Below are positions 35,116 to 43,191 of a stretch of DNA of 64,000 nt, piece by piece. The number at the start of each line of letters is the position of its first letter. The stretch's first letter is position 1. The notes under the pieces are model-generated. The model was not told the DNA's origin, searched no databases, and saw only the letters and a program-made list of their open reading frames with translations. The stretch is from an uncultured Microbacterium sp. (lineage in GTDB: Bacteria; Actinomycetota; Actinomycetes; Actinomycetales; Microbacteriaceae): positions 372,001 through 436,000 of the forward strand of contig CAJYHN010000010.1 of NCBI GenBank assembly GCA_913774665.1, in the 5' to 3' direction. The position numbers and the translations under genes were made by a program.

Positions 35116-35252
35116 GGGTCACGCGACGCGCCACCAGGCACGCGTCAGCCCGGAAGACGCTTCGGGTGATGCTGCTGTCGACGCTCCTGCTCGCCGCCCA
35201 CGGCTGGACGCACCTCAGCGACCCTCTCACCGTCTCCCCCGAGACTCGATGA
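35112..35252 (+). CDS. 46-residue basic membrane protein
   Basis: A small protein with a basic N-terminus (RVTRRATRHASARKTLR) and one hydrophobic helix (about 19-34). Its GTG start shares bases with the previous stop, and its own stop shares bases with the SipW start (ATGA). Such double coupling argues strongly that it is translated. It might be an accessory subunit or regulator of the peptidase; no family recognised. Confidence 0.65.
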   Translation: MRVTRRATRHASARKTLRVMLLSTLLLAAHGWTHLSDPLTVSPETR

Positions 35253-35818
35253 CCCCCGTGCCCCGCTTCGCACGCGTGCCCGCTCCCCTCGTCGCTCTGA
35301 GATGGGGCATGCTGGCCCTTCTCTTCGCCCTTCTCGCCATCCCCGTCGCGGTACCGACGCTCACCGGCGATCAGTGGATCGTCGTCAAGGGCGGGTCCAT
35401 GACGCCCGTCCTGCAGATCGGCGACGTCATCGTCGTCGACCCGCACGGACCGACGGGCGTGGGCGACGTCGTGACCGTACGGCATCCTGATTCCTCGCTC
35501 GTCACCCATCGCATCATCGGGGAAGACCATGACGGGTCTTTTCTCCTGCGGGGGGATGCCAACACCGTGACCGACCCGGACCCGGTCGCTCGCAGCGAGG
35601 TCGTCGGAAAGGTGACCGCCGTCATCTCTTCTCCGTGGTCGACGATGCTGCGCGCCTGCACGAGCACGGTCGGCAGAGTGACGCTGATCGGCGCGATCCT
35701 TCTGCTGCTTTTCACCCCGTCCGTTCTCGCTCGTTCCGACAATCGCGGCCAGACTGAGGGGATGAACCGGGAATCCCGTCGCGGCCGTTCGCGATCGCGC
35801 TTCTCCTCGTCCACGTGA
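35249..35818 (+). CDS. SipW-type signal peptidase I
   Basis: A 189-residue membrane peptidase of the ER/archaeal type. The catalytic serine is Ser50 in VKGGSMTPVLQIGD, and His87 in LVTHRII stands where bacterial SPase I has lysine. One helix at 18-38 and another at about 143-160 anchor it, with the active site outside. SipW in Bacillus processes TasA and YqxM; here two or three proteins upstream carry matching signals. It is coupled to its neighbours by ATGA and GTGA overlaps. Confidence 0.92.
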   Translation: MTPVPRFARVPAPLVALRWGMLALLFALLAIPVAVPTLTGDQWIVVKGGSMTPVLQIGDVIVVDPHGPTGVGDVVTVRHPDSSLVTHRIIGEDHDGSFLLRGDANTVTDPDPVARSEVVGKVTAVISSPWSTMLRACTSTVGRVTLIGAILLLLFTPSVLARSDNRGQTEGMNRESRRGRSRSRFSSST

Positions 35819-36423
35819 GGAGGGCCGACGCCGCCGCCCGCACTCGGCGGCGCATCCTGCAGGCTGCGGCCGAGCTCTTCAGCGAGAACGGATACGGCCA
35901 GACGACCCTGCAGGCCATCGCCGACCGAGCAGGCGTGTCGGTGGAGAGCGTCGGCTTGGCGGGCCCCAAGCGAAGGCTCGTCTTCGCCGCCTTCCAGATG
36001 GCCTTCGCCGGTCACGGGACGGCATTCCCTCTCACGGGCGAGCCCGCCTACGTCGATCTGGCGAAGCGGATGCCGCCGCCCCAGGTCCTCGACGAGTACG
36101 TCGCCCTGCTGGCCGCGGCGATCGCCCGCACGCATCGACTGTGGCGCGCGCTGCACACGGCGGCGGACGTCGATCCGCGGGCGGCGCAGATGCTCGATCA
36201 GCTCCGGGCCGAAAGGCGCCGCGAGTTCGAACGATCCGCTCAGATGCTCGTCGACCTCGGTTTCGCCCCCGCCGGACGCATCGAAGACCTGGTGCGGGAG
36301 TTCTACGCGCTCGCATCGCACGAAGCCTTCGGCGTCCTTCACACCGAGTGCGGCATGACAGCCGAGCAGTTCGGCGAGAGGCTCCGACGCGAACTCCCGC
36401 GCCTGGCCAGCGTCCTGCCCTGA
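35815..36423 (+). CDS. TetR family transcriptional regulator
   Basis: A 202-residue regulator with the usual N-terminal helix-turn-helix (RRRILQAAAELFSENGYG, then LQAIADRAGVSVESVG). The GTG start overlaps the SipW stop (GTGA), so it is part of the surface-protein operon and may regulate it. A fragment of a drug-exporter gene lies immediately downstream, so it may instead be an orphan of a lost TetR-exporter pair. Confidence 0.9.
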   Translation: MRRADAAARTRRRILQAAAELFSENGYGQTTLQAIADRAGVSVESVGLAGPKRRLVFAAFQMAFAGHGTAFPLTGEPAYVDLAKRMPPPQVLDEYVALLAAAIARTHRLWRALHTAADVDPRAAQMLDQLRAERRREFERSAQMLVDLGFAPAGRIEDLVREFYALASHEAFGVLHTECGMTAEQFGERLRRELPRLASVLP

Positions 36424-36480
36424 AGCGTCTCGAACAGAACCCCGCACCGGGCGGCGGGAACGGCCGGAGCGCCGAGACCG

Positions 36481-36562
36481 CAGCACGCCCCGGCATCCGC
36501 AGCCCCCGGCAGGGTCGCCTCGAGACGCGCCTGCACGAACGTGGCGAAGGATGCCGAACCGA
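36481..36562 (-). pseudogene. Fragment duplicated from the DHA2 exporter gene
   Basis: These 82 bases match 37801-37882 inside the DHA2 exporter gene with 7 mismatches and no gap. In the exporter's frame they read as a fragment such as ARLEATLPGAADAG, against ARLEANLPGAADAG in the intact gene. No start or stop context is left. The rest of 36424-36593 shows at most faint similarity. Confidence 0.75.
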
Positions 36563-36593
36563 CTCTCGCGCACGCCACCTCGCGCGGGTTCGC

Positions 36594-37007
36594 TCAGTCC
36601 TCCTCGGGTCTCCAGGCCCGCACCTGACCGATTGCGGCGCGCCACCCCCAGACATTGACGCGTGCACCGATGACGCCGCTGTCGGTGAAGTTGTTCGGCA
36701 GCGACGTCGGAACGACAGGAGTGTTCGCCACGATCTCGAGCAGCCCGTCCGTGAACAGCTCCTTGCCCATGAGGGCCTGGGCGACGACGGGAAGCCCCTC
36801 CACGTCGCCCGCGCACGGTGAAGCCTCCCCGCGCCACGGCAGAACGCCGGCGACGAACGCCGATCGACTCACCGGACCCGAGCGCCGGAGCGACACGACG
36901 TGCAGCGCGCCCCACGCGGAGTCGTCGAGAGGAACCGCGATGACATCGCCCTCGCGCATCGTCACGGTCGTGCGCGGACGGTGAGGAAGAACGCGCTGCC
37001 GGGCCAT
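36594..37007 (-). CDS. Hypothetical protein, possibly Imm26-like
   Basis: A 137-residue soluble protein. The stretch EGDVIAVPLDDSAWGALHVV faintly recalls the start of immunity-protein-26 domains, but I would not assign it. It ends with a tryptophan-rich NVWGWRAAIGQVRAW. GGGGGA lies directly before the ATG; a second ATG 48 bases in is possible. It diverges from the PH-domain gene. Confidence 0.65.
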   Translation of the reverse strand: MARQRVLPHRPRTTVTMREGDVIAVPLDDSAWGALHVVSLRRSGPVSRSAFVAGVLPWRGEASPCAGDVEGLPVVAQALMGKELFTDGLLEIVANTPVVPTSLPNNFTDSGVIGARVNVWGWRAAIGQVRAWRPEED

Positions 37008-37142
37008 TCCCCCATCCTGCCGTGGAGACGGCGTAAGGGGTGCGCGCCACAGACGCCACCCACCTTCTCGTCGGCCGAGTGTGACGGCGTAAGGTTCTCA
37101 CGGCGGCGCCCGTGCACCGCGAACGTGTGGGGGGGTAATCGA

Positions 37143-37454
37143 ATGCGGCACCGGAACGCGCGCGAACGTCTCGCCGCGGCGCTCCTGCCCGGGGAGGTCC
37201 CCCTCGTCACGGTCGTCGCCGACACGTCGCCGGCTACCTCCGAAGGAGTGCTCGCGGTCACTCCCACGCGCGTCGTCTACACCGCGAAGAACGACAGCTG
37301 GGCGATGGAACTGCACCGCGTGACGAGTGTCTTCTCTGAGCAGGAGTATTCGCGCGGTCTCATCCGCATCGAGTCGCCCGAGACCCGACACTTCACCGCT
37401 GATGCGTCCGACGCGCAGCGGGTCGTCGCCGCGCTTCGCGCCGGACGTCCGTAG
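37143..37454 (+). CDS. Small PH-like domain protein
   Basis: A 103-residue protein. The strand pattern GVLAVTPTRVVYTAKNDSWA, then MELHRVTSVFSE and a final helix (DAQRVVAALRAG) is that of short bacterial PH-like (YokE/bPH) domains. A G-rich ribosome site precedes the ATG. Function unknown. It lies between the two copies of the 82-base repeat. Confidence 0.75.
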   Translation: MRHRNARERLAAALLPGEVPLVTVVADTSPATSEGVLAVTPTRVVYTAKNDSWAMELHRVTSVFSEQEYSRGLIRIESPETRHFTADASDAQRVVAALRAGRP

Positions 37455-37546
37455 GGGCGGCATCCTCGCGTCCGGAGCACAGGATCCTCCCGGGGCCGCA
37501 CGATCGAGTCCGCGGTATCCGAGACGCATCCCTCCCGGTGAAACGC

Positions 37547-37582
37547 CGAACGCCGCCGCCCCTCGAGGGACGACGGCGTTCG
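37547..37582. terminator. Bidirectional hairpin between convergent genes
   Basis: CGAACGCCG pairs with CGGCGTTCG, and an inner CCCTCGAGGG palindrome caps the structure. It lies between the PH-domain and exporter stops. Confidence 0.6.
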
Positions 37583-37592
37583 ATCGCGCGGG

Positions 37593-39152
37593 TTACTCCC
37601 CCGCTGCAGCGGGAGCCGCCTGAGCCGCCCGGGCAGGCGCGGCATCGCGCGGAGCGCCGTGCGAGCGGATCATCGACGGCCGACGCATGAACAGCACCAC
37701 GATCAGGCCGACTCCGATCACGACGATCGGCAGGATGAGCGACTGCCCCATGGCCTGCGAGAACCCGCCGACCACCTGCGGCGGCAACGCACCGCCACCG
37801 AAGCTCGCCCCGGCATCCGCGGCCCCCGGCAGGTTCGCCTCGAGACGCGCCTGCATGAACGCGGCGATGGATGCCGAACCGATCACCGATCCGACGGTGC
37901 GGGTGGTGTTGTAGATGCCGGCGCCGGCTCCCGCCTGACGCGGGGGGAGGTTGCGCGTGGCGGTGGTGGCGAGAGGACCCCACATGCCCGCGTTCCCGAC
38001 GCCCATCAGCGCCGAGGGGATGAGGAACATCCAGATCGGCGCGTCGTTGAGGATCAGCGCGACGTAGATGCCGAGCGAACCACCCACCAGCAGCAGACCG
38101 GGGACCAGCAGGAAGCGGGGGTCCGTGCGGTCGAGCAGCTTGCCGGCGAACGGGGCGAGGACACCCGAGAGGATCGCGAGCGGAACGAGCAGCAGCGCCG
38201 ACTCGGTGGGCGTGAGGCCGCGGGCGAGCTGCAGGTAGAACATCTGCGGCAGCGCCATGCTCGTCACGGTGAACCCGACGGCCGCGATCGCGAAGTTGGC
38301 GACCGAGAAGTTGCGGTCCTTGAAGAGGTCGAGCGGGACGAGGGGTTCGCCCGTGCTGCGTCCCTGCGTCCAGATGAAGACGCCCATCACGACGACACCG
38401 GCGATGACCATCGCCCAGATCCACGCGGCCCACGCGTAGTGCTCGCCCTCCTGGAGCCCGAAGACGATGAGGAACAGGCCGATCGCGCTGAGAACGACGC
38501 CCAGAATGTCGAACTTGTGCGCCGTCCGGGGCAGCTGGGGCACGAGGATCACCGCGGCGACGAAGCCGATGATGCCTACGGGGATGTTGATGAAGAAGAT
38601 CCACTCCCACCCGAGGCCGTCGACGAGCAGGCCGCCCGCGAGGGGGCCGACGAGCGTCGCGACGCCGGCGGTCGCTCCCCACAGGCCCATGGCCGCGCCG
38701 CGGTTCTGCGGCGGGAAGGTGCGGGTGATGACGGCCATCGTCTGCGGGGTCATGAGGGCCGCGCCCAGGCCCTGCACGGCGCGAGCCGCGATGAGCACCT
38801 CGAGCGAGGGCGCGAGGCCGCACGCGAGAGAGGCGAGCGTGAAGATCGCGAGGCCCGTGAGGTAGATGTTCTTCGGGCCGAAGCGGTCGCCGAGGCGGCC
38901 CGTGATCAGCAGCGGAACCGCGTAGGTCAGCAGGTAGGCGCTGGTGACCCACACGACGTTGTCGAGGTTGTTCGTGTTCGGGTCGAGGGCGGCCTTGATC
39001 GCGGGGTTGGCGACCGAGACGATCGTGGTGTCGACCAGGATCATGAAGAACCCGATGACCAGGGCCCAGAGGGCCGGCCAGGGGCTCTTCGCGGGGGTCT
39101 TGAAGGACCCCGTCGAGGGGGATGCCGCGGACGCGGCGCGGGAATCGGTCAT
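37593..39152 (-). CDS. DHA2 family multidrug MFS exporter (EmrB/QacA type)
   Basis: A 519-residue drug:proton antiporter with 14 membrane segments. Motif A is seen as GRLGDRFGPKNIYLTG, and the acidic residue in helix 1 as ILVDTTIVSVANPAI. The C-terminal 30 residues are rich in Ala and Pro. GAAGGAG precedes the ATG, which overlaps the stop of the PadR gene (ATGA), so both are made from one message and PadR probably represses it. Confidence 0.94.
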   Translation of the reverse strand: MTDSRAASAASPSTGSFKTPAKSPWPALWALVIGFFMILVDTTIVSVANPAIKAALDPNTNNLDNVVWVTSAYLLTYAVPLLITGRLGDRFGPKNIYLTGLAIFTLASLACGLAPSLEVLIAARAVQGLGAALMTPQTMAVITRTFPPQNRGAAMGLWGATAGVATLVGPLAGGLLVDGLGWEWIFFINIPVGIIGFVAAVILVPQLPRTAHKFDILGVVLSAIGLFLIVFGLQEGEHYAWAAWIWAMVIAGVVVMGVFIWTQGRSTGEPLVPLDLFKDRNFSVANFAIAAVGFTVTSMALPQMFYLQLARGLTPTESALLLVPLAILSGVLAPFAGKLLDRTDPRFLLVPGLLLVGGSLGIYVALILNDAPIWMFLIPSALMGVGNAGMWGPLATTATRNLPPRQAGAGAGIYNTTRTVGSVIGSASIAAFMQARLEANLPGAADAGASFGGGALPPQVVGGFSQAMGQSLILPIVVIGVGLIVVLFMRRPSMIRSHGAPRDAAPARAAQAAPAAAGE

Positions 39153-39769
39153 GGTGTGGTCTCCTTCGAGACGCGTTTCTTCGTGAAGTGTTCGGGGATC
39201 TCGTCGGGACCCCAGGCGAGGGAGCCGTCGACGAGGCGCGCACGCAGGGCGTCCTGCCACGCGAGTTCGGCGTCGAGAAGTGCGGCTTGGCGCTGCACCT
39301 CGACCATGAACTGGCCGGGAACGCCGCGCAGGGCGGCCCCGTCCAGACCGCTGCGGTGCTCGTGCGCCGAGGCGACGAGCAGGGCACGGCGTCGGTCGAG
39401 CAGGGCGACCACTTCGTCGCGCTCGAGGTTGTGTGCCTCGGCGAGCGCGACGCGGAAGTCCGCCGCTCGCTCGATCTGCGGCAGTTCGGTGCGCACCCAC
39501 TCGTCGACCGCCTGTCGGCCGGCGTCGAGCAGGGTGTAGGTGGTGCGTTCGGGGCGGTTGCCGTGGCGGTCGACGCCGACCTCGGCGAGCAGCCCGTCGC
39601 GTTCGAGACGCGCGACCGTGTGGTACATCGTCCCCTTCTGCAGGGGTACGAGGCGATCGTCCTTGCGCTCGCGCAGCAGGCGCACGAGCTCGTAGGTGTG
39701 CATGTCGCCCTCGCGCAGCGTCGCGAGGATCATGACGGCGACCGGGGTGAGGCGGCTGTGTTCCGGCAT
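39149..39769 (-). CDS. PadR family transcriptional regulator
   Basis: A 206-residue regulator with the PadR winged helix (VAVMILATLREGDMHTYELV and MYHTVARLERDGLL) and a C-terminal dimerisation domain (Vir_act_alpha_C type). The ATG at 39769 is preferred to one at 39790 because AGGAGGGG lies just upstream. It is transcribed with the drug exporter and probably binds the operator at 39796-39813. Confidence 0.92.
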   Translation of the reverse strand: MPEHSRLTPVAVMILATLREGDMHTYELVRLLRERKDDRLVPLQKGTMYHTVARLERDGLLAEVGVDRHGNRPERTTYTLLDAGRQAVDEWVRTELPQIERAADFRVALAEAHNLERDEVVALLDRRRALLVASAHEHRSGLDGAALRGVPGQFMVEVQRQAALLDAELAWQDALRARLVDGSLAWGPDEIPEHFTKKRVSKETTP

Positions 39770-39795
39770 CCACCCCTCCTCATGGTCCATGTCGA

Positions 39796-39813
39796 ATAGT
39801 CCACATGGACTAT
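39796..39813. promoter_or_regulatory. PadR operator before the exporter operon
   Basis: ATAGTCCA and TGGACTAT arms separated by CA, 26 bases upstream of the PadR start. On the minus strand the site overlaps a TATAGT -10-like element, so binding would block transcription. Confidence 0.65.
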
Positions 39814-39932
39814 ACGCGCTTTAGCGACGTGGTGCGAACCCGTCGACCGGATCGAGCGCACGGCAGAAGTCAACGACGAGGCGGCGCCCGCCAGGGGGGA
39901 CTTGCGTGCGCGCGCATTCCCGCTGCAGGAAC

Positions 39933-39966
39933 GACGAATGCCCCGTGCCGAGCGGCACGGGGCATT
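39933..39966 (-). terminator. Terminator of the Frc-like operon
   Basis: A perfect 16-bp stem with a 2-base loop, starting 13 bases past the kinase stop. It is the strongest hairpin near the operon end. Confidence 0.8.
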
Positions 39967-39978
39967 CGCGGGGGGGCG

Positions 39979-40656
39979 TCAGTCGGCGGTGAGCACCCGA
40001 CCGCTCGCGCCGGACACGATCAGATCGGCACGCCCGCGGGTGGCCTCGATCATGACCGCGTTGACGCCGTCGACCTCGCGCGCCCACGCGAGCGCAGCCT
40101 GCGGGGATCGCCCTCCCCGCACGTGACGCTCGACGAGTCGCGCCTCGCGCTGGTCGGCGGGGGTGTCGCAGAACCACACCTCGTCCAGCGCCTCGCGCAC
40201 GCCCGCCCACGGCTCGTCGCCGACGAGCAGATAGTTGCCCTCGACGACGACGATGCGCGCCGACGGCTCGATCGCGATCTCGCCCGCGACGCCCTCGTCG
40301 ACCTCCCGCCGGAAGCTCGGCGCGTACACCGTGTGCCCCGTCTCGCGACGCACCCTCTCGAGCAGCGCGAGGAAGCCCCACCCGTCGAAGGTGTCGAGCG
40401 CCCCCTTGCGATCACGCCGACCGAGCCTGTCGAGCGACGCGTTCGCGAGATGGAACCCGTCCATCGGAAGCGCCGCGGCCCCACCGCCGCGGCGCTCGTT
40501 CAGTTCCGCCACGATCGCGGCGGCCAGGGTCGTCTTACCGCCGCCCGGGCTGCCGGCGATGCCCAGCAGATAGCGGCCGTCCGCGGCGCCGGCAGCCCGT
40601 TCGATGCGGTCGACCAGGTCGGCGACGGCGGAGGAGGGCGGGCCCTCAGGCGCCAT
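39979..40656 (-). CDS. P-loop sugar/nucleoside kinase (FrcK-like)
   Basis: A 225-residue kinase of the uridine/pantothenate-kinase superfamily. Walker A is GIAGSPGGGKTT; MDGFHLAN and VVEGNYLLVGDEPW match the group that includes fructose-operon FrcK and YggC. It overlaps epimerase A by 11 bases and ends the operon. I infer phosphorylation of the ketose made by the epimerases. Confidence 0.88.
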   Translation of the reverse strand: MAPEGPPSSAVADLVDRIERAAGAADGRYLLGIAGSPGGGKTTLAAAIVAELNERRGGGAAALPMDGFHLANASLDRLGRRDRKGALDTFDGWGFLALLERVRRETGHTVYAPSFRREVDEGVAGEIAIEPSARIVVVEGNYLLVGDEPWAGVREALDEVWFCDTPADQREARLVERHVRGGRSPQAALAWAREVDGVNAVMIEATRGRADLIVSGASGRVLTAD

Positions 40657-41515
40657 GACCCGCTTCGATCTGCATCGACATGAATGACAGGGCGTGCCGC
40701 GCGAGGGCCGGGCCGTCGTTCCACAGGTTGCGCCAGATCGCGAGGTCGTTCGACAGGGTCGGCGAGACGACGGCCGACGAGAACGACTCGAACGTGATCG
40801 GGCCGGTGTAGTCGATGTCGGCGAGGGCGTGGAAGAACGCGGTGAAGTCGAGGTGTCCCGAGCCCAGGTAACCGCGGTGGTTCTCGCCGATGTGCACATA
40901 CCCCAGACGGTCGCCGACCAGGTGCACGGGGCGGACCAGGTCGTCCTCCTCGATGTTCATGTGGTACGTGTCGAGGTGGATCAGGACGTTGTCGTGGCCG
41001 ATGTCGTCGGCCAGGCGCAGGGCATCGGCGGCGGTGTTGATGACGTTCGTCTCGTAGCGGTTGCAGATCTCGAGCCCGAGCGTCATGCCCTTGCCCTGCG
41101 CCTCGACGGCGAGGTCCTTCAGGGTCGCCACGACGTTGGCCCGGCCGGCGGCGCTGAGCTGGTGCCCGTACTTGCCGAGCGCGCTGTACAGCGCACCCGT
41201 GAAGTGCGTGCCACCGAGATCGTGGGTGATCTGCAGCGAGTCGTGCAGCAGCTTCGCCCCGCGCTCGACCACCTGCGGGTCGTCGCTCGAGACGTCGGCG
41301 GCGAATGCGAGGCCGCGCGAGCACACGATGCCCAGACCCGCGGACTCGAGCTTGGCGCGCGCATCGGCGACGTCGAGGTTGGTCGCGTCGTGGAGCGAGA
41401 GCTCGAGGATGTCGTACCCGGCGGCGCGGGTCTGGTCGATGATGACGCTCATGTCGTCGGGCGTCGTACCGCCCGCGAAGACGAGGGCGTGGACGCCGAG
41501 GGAGTTGGTGACCAT
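40646..41515 (-). CDS. Allulose/tagatose 3-epimerase-family enzyme A
   Basis: A 289-residue TIM-barrel ketose epimerase. The four metal ligands are E149 (LEICNRYE), D182 (LDTYHMNIEE), H208 (HIGENHRG) and E243 (FESFS), one position off those known for clostridial D-allulose 3-epimerase. The family moves the C3 hydroxyl of free ketoses. It is paralogous to the next gene. Confidence 0.92.
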   Translation of the reverse strand: MVTNSLGVHALVFAGGTTPDDMSVIIDQTRAAGYDILELSLHDATNLDVADARAKLESAGLGIVCSRGLAFAADVSSDDPQVVERGAKLLHDSLQITHDLGGTHFTGALYSALGKYGHQLSAAGRANVVATLKDLAVEAQGKGMTLGLEICNRYETNVINTAADALRLADDIGHDNVLIHLDTYHMNIEEDDLVRPVHLVGDRLGYVHIGENHRGYLGSGHLDFTAFFHALADIDYTGPITFESFSSAVVSPTLSNDLAIWRNLWNDGPALARHALSFMSMQIEAGHGA

Positions 41516-41552
41516 GGGATGAGTTCTTTCGTGGAAGGTCGAACGGGGAGGA

Positions 41553-42419
41553 TCAGGAGGCGACGGTTTCGGCCAGTCGCGCCCTCAGGAAGGCGAGCGA
41601 CGTGGCGGCGAGTTCGTCGGGGTCGGACCAGAGCGGATGCCACAGCCCGATGTCGATGGCGGAGGTCTCACCGATGACGATGGGCGAGAAGGTCTCGACC
41701 GTGATCGGGCCGGTGAACTCCGCCGCCGCCAGGGCGGCGAGAAGCGCGGTCCAGTCGATGGTTCCGGTGCCGAGCCGGCCGCGGTGACTCTCGCTGGCGT
41801 GCAGGTAGCCGAGGCGCCGTCCGGCCGTCTCCACGGCTGCCGACAGGCTCTGCTCCTCCATCGCCGCGTGGAACGTGTCGAGGTGGACCACGGCGTTGGG
41901 CGCGCCCAGGTCGTCGACGAACCGCGCCGTCTGCGCGGCGGTGTTGAGCAGGTTGGACTCGTAGCGGTTGACGTACTCGACCCCGAGGGTCACGCCCGCT
42001 CCCGCGCCGACCGCGGCGACCCGCCGCAGCACGTCGAGCGAGCGCTCCCGCGCCTCGGTGGTGGGAAGGCGGTCGTAGCGGCCCATCGCCGAGAACACCA
42101 CCCCGCCGACGAACGTCGCGCCGATGTCGGCGGCGAAGTGCATCGCCTCGGAGAGGCGGTGCTCTCCGCGGGCGCGCCGGGCGGGGTCGGCATCCGAGAT
42201 GTCATCCGAGAACGACAGCGCGAGCGAGACCGCGGCGTCGATGCCGTGCCGCGAGAGGGCCCGCACGGTATCGCCCGCGTCGAGCTCGTCGCGGTCGATC
42301 GCGGGGATCTCGATGAGGTCGTACCCCGCGGCGGCGGCCGCCCCGACGGCACGGTCGGCCGCGACGGGACTCCAGTCGAACCCCCACACACCCGCATGGA
42401 TGCCGAAGCGCTGTGCCAT
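41553..42419 (-). CDS. Allulose/tagatose 3-epimerase-family enzyme B
   Basis: A 288-residue paralogue of enzyme A with ligands E148 (VEYVNRYE), D181 (LDTFHAAMEE), H207 (HASESHRG) and E242 (VETFS). The segment between D and H differs most, so the two may act on different ketoses or at different carbons. It starts four bases after the ATPase stop. An upstream in-frame methionine inside the ATPase gene is not used. Confidence 0.92.
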   Translation of the reverse strand: MAQRFGIHAGVWGFDWSPVAADRAVGAAAAAGYDLIEIPAIDRDELDAGDTVRALSRHGIDAAVSLALSFSDDISDADPARRARGEHRLSEAMHFAADIGATFVGGVVFSAMGRYDRLPTTEARERSLDVLRRVAAVGAGAGVTLGVEYVNRYESNLLNTAAQTARFVDDLGAPNAVVHLDTFHAAMEEQSLSAAVETAGRRLGYLHASESHRGRLGTGTIDWTALLAALAAAEFTGPITVETFSPIVIGETSAIDIGLWHPLWSDPDELAATSLAFLRARLAETVAS

Positions 42420-42423
42420 CGCC

Positions 42424-43191
42424 TCAGGCGGCCTTCGCGCCGGTGATGAGCGCGACGAGCTCATCGCCGTCGGTCTGGGCGGCGCGGCGTTCGGCGACGG
42501 CGAGACCGCCGCGCATGACCCACACGTGATCCGACAAGCGCAGCACCTGGTCGAAGTTGTGGCTGATGAGCAGCACCGCGACGCCCTGTTCCTTGAGCTT
42601 GCGGATGATGCCCTCCACGCGCGCGGTCTCTTGCACGCCCAGGGCGGCGGTGGGCTCGTCCATGATGACGATGGACCCTCCCCAGCCGGCCGCGCGGGCG
42701 ATCGACACCGCCTGGCGCTGTCCGCCCGACAGGCGTCGCACCCGACTGGTGACCGGGGGCACGTTGACCGCCAGGTCGGAGACGAGTTCTTGCGCGGTGG
42801 CCCGCATCGCCTTGCGGTCGAGGAAGCGGAACGGGCCGAAACCCGTCGTCTTCTCGCGCCCGAGGAAGAAGTTCTGCCAGACGGTCAGGTCCTCGACCAG
42901 GGCCAGGTTCTGCTGCACGGTCTCGATCCCGTGCTCGCGCGCGGCGAGCGGGGTGTCGAGGTGGACGTCGCGGCCGTCGAGCGTGATGGTGCCCGAGTCG
43001 GGACGATGGATGCCGGAGAGGCACCGCACGAGCGTGGACTTGCCGGCGCCGTTGTCGCCGATGAGGGCCGTGACCTCGCCGCGACGCATGGTCATCGAGG
43101 CGCCGCGCAGGGCGTGGACGCCGCCGAAGGACTTGGTGATGTTCTCGGCGGAGAGGACGATGTCGTTTCCGCCCGGGATGTCAGTGGTCAT
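42424..43191 (-). CDS. Fructose-type sugar ABC transporter ATP-binding protein
   Basis: A 255-residue single-domain ATPase like FrcA, unlike the double-domain RbsA. Walker A GDNGAGKST, signature RLSGGQRQAVSIAR, Walker B IVIMDEPTAAL and the H-loop histidine in LLISHNFDQ are all present. Its start overlaps the permease stop (ATGA). Confidence 0.95.
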   Translation of the reverse strand: MTTDIPGGNDIVLSAENITKSFGGVHALRGASMTMRRGEVTALIGDNGAGKSTLVRCLSGIHRPDSGTITLDGRDVHLDTPLAAREHGIETVQQNLALVEDLTVWQNFFLGREKTTGFGPFRFLDRKAMRATAQELVSDLAVNVPPVTSRVRRLSGGQRQAVSIARAAGWGGSIVIMDEPTAALGVQETARVEGIIRKLKEQGVAVLLISHNFDQVLRLSDHVWVMRGGLAVAERRAAQTDGDELVALITGAKAA

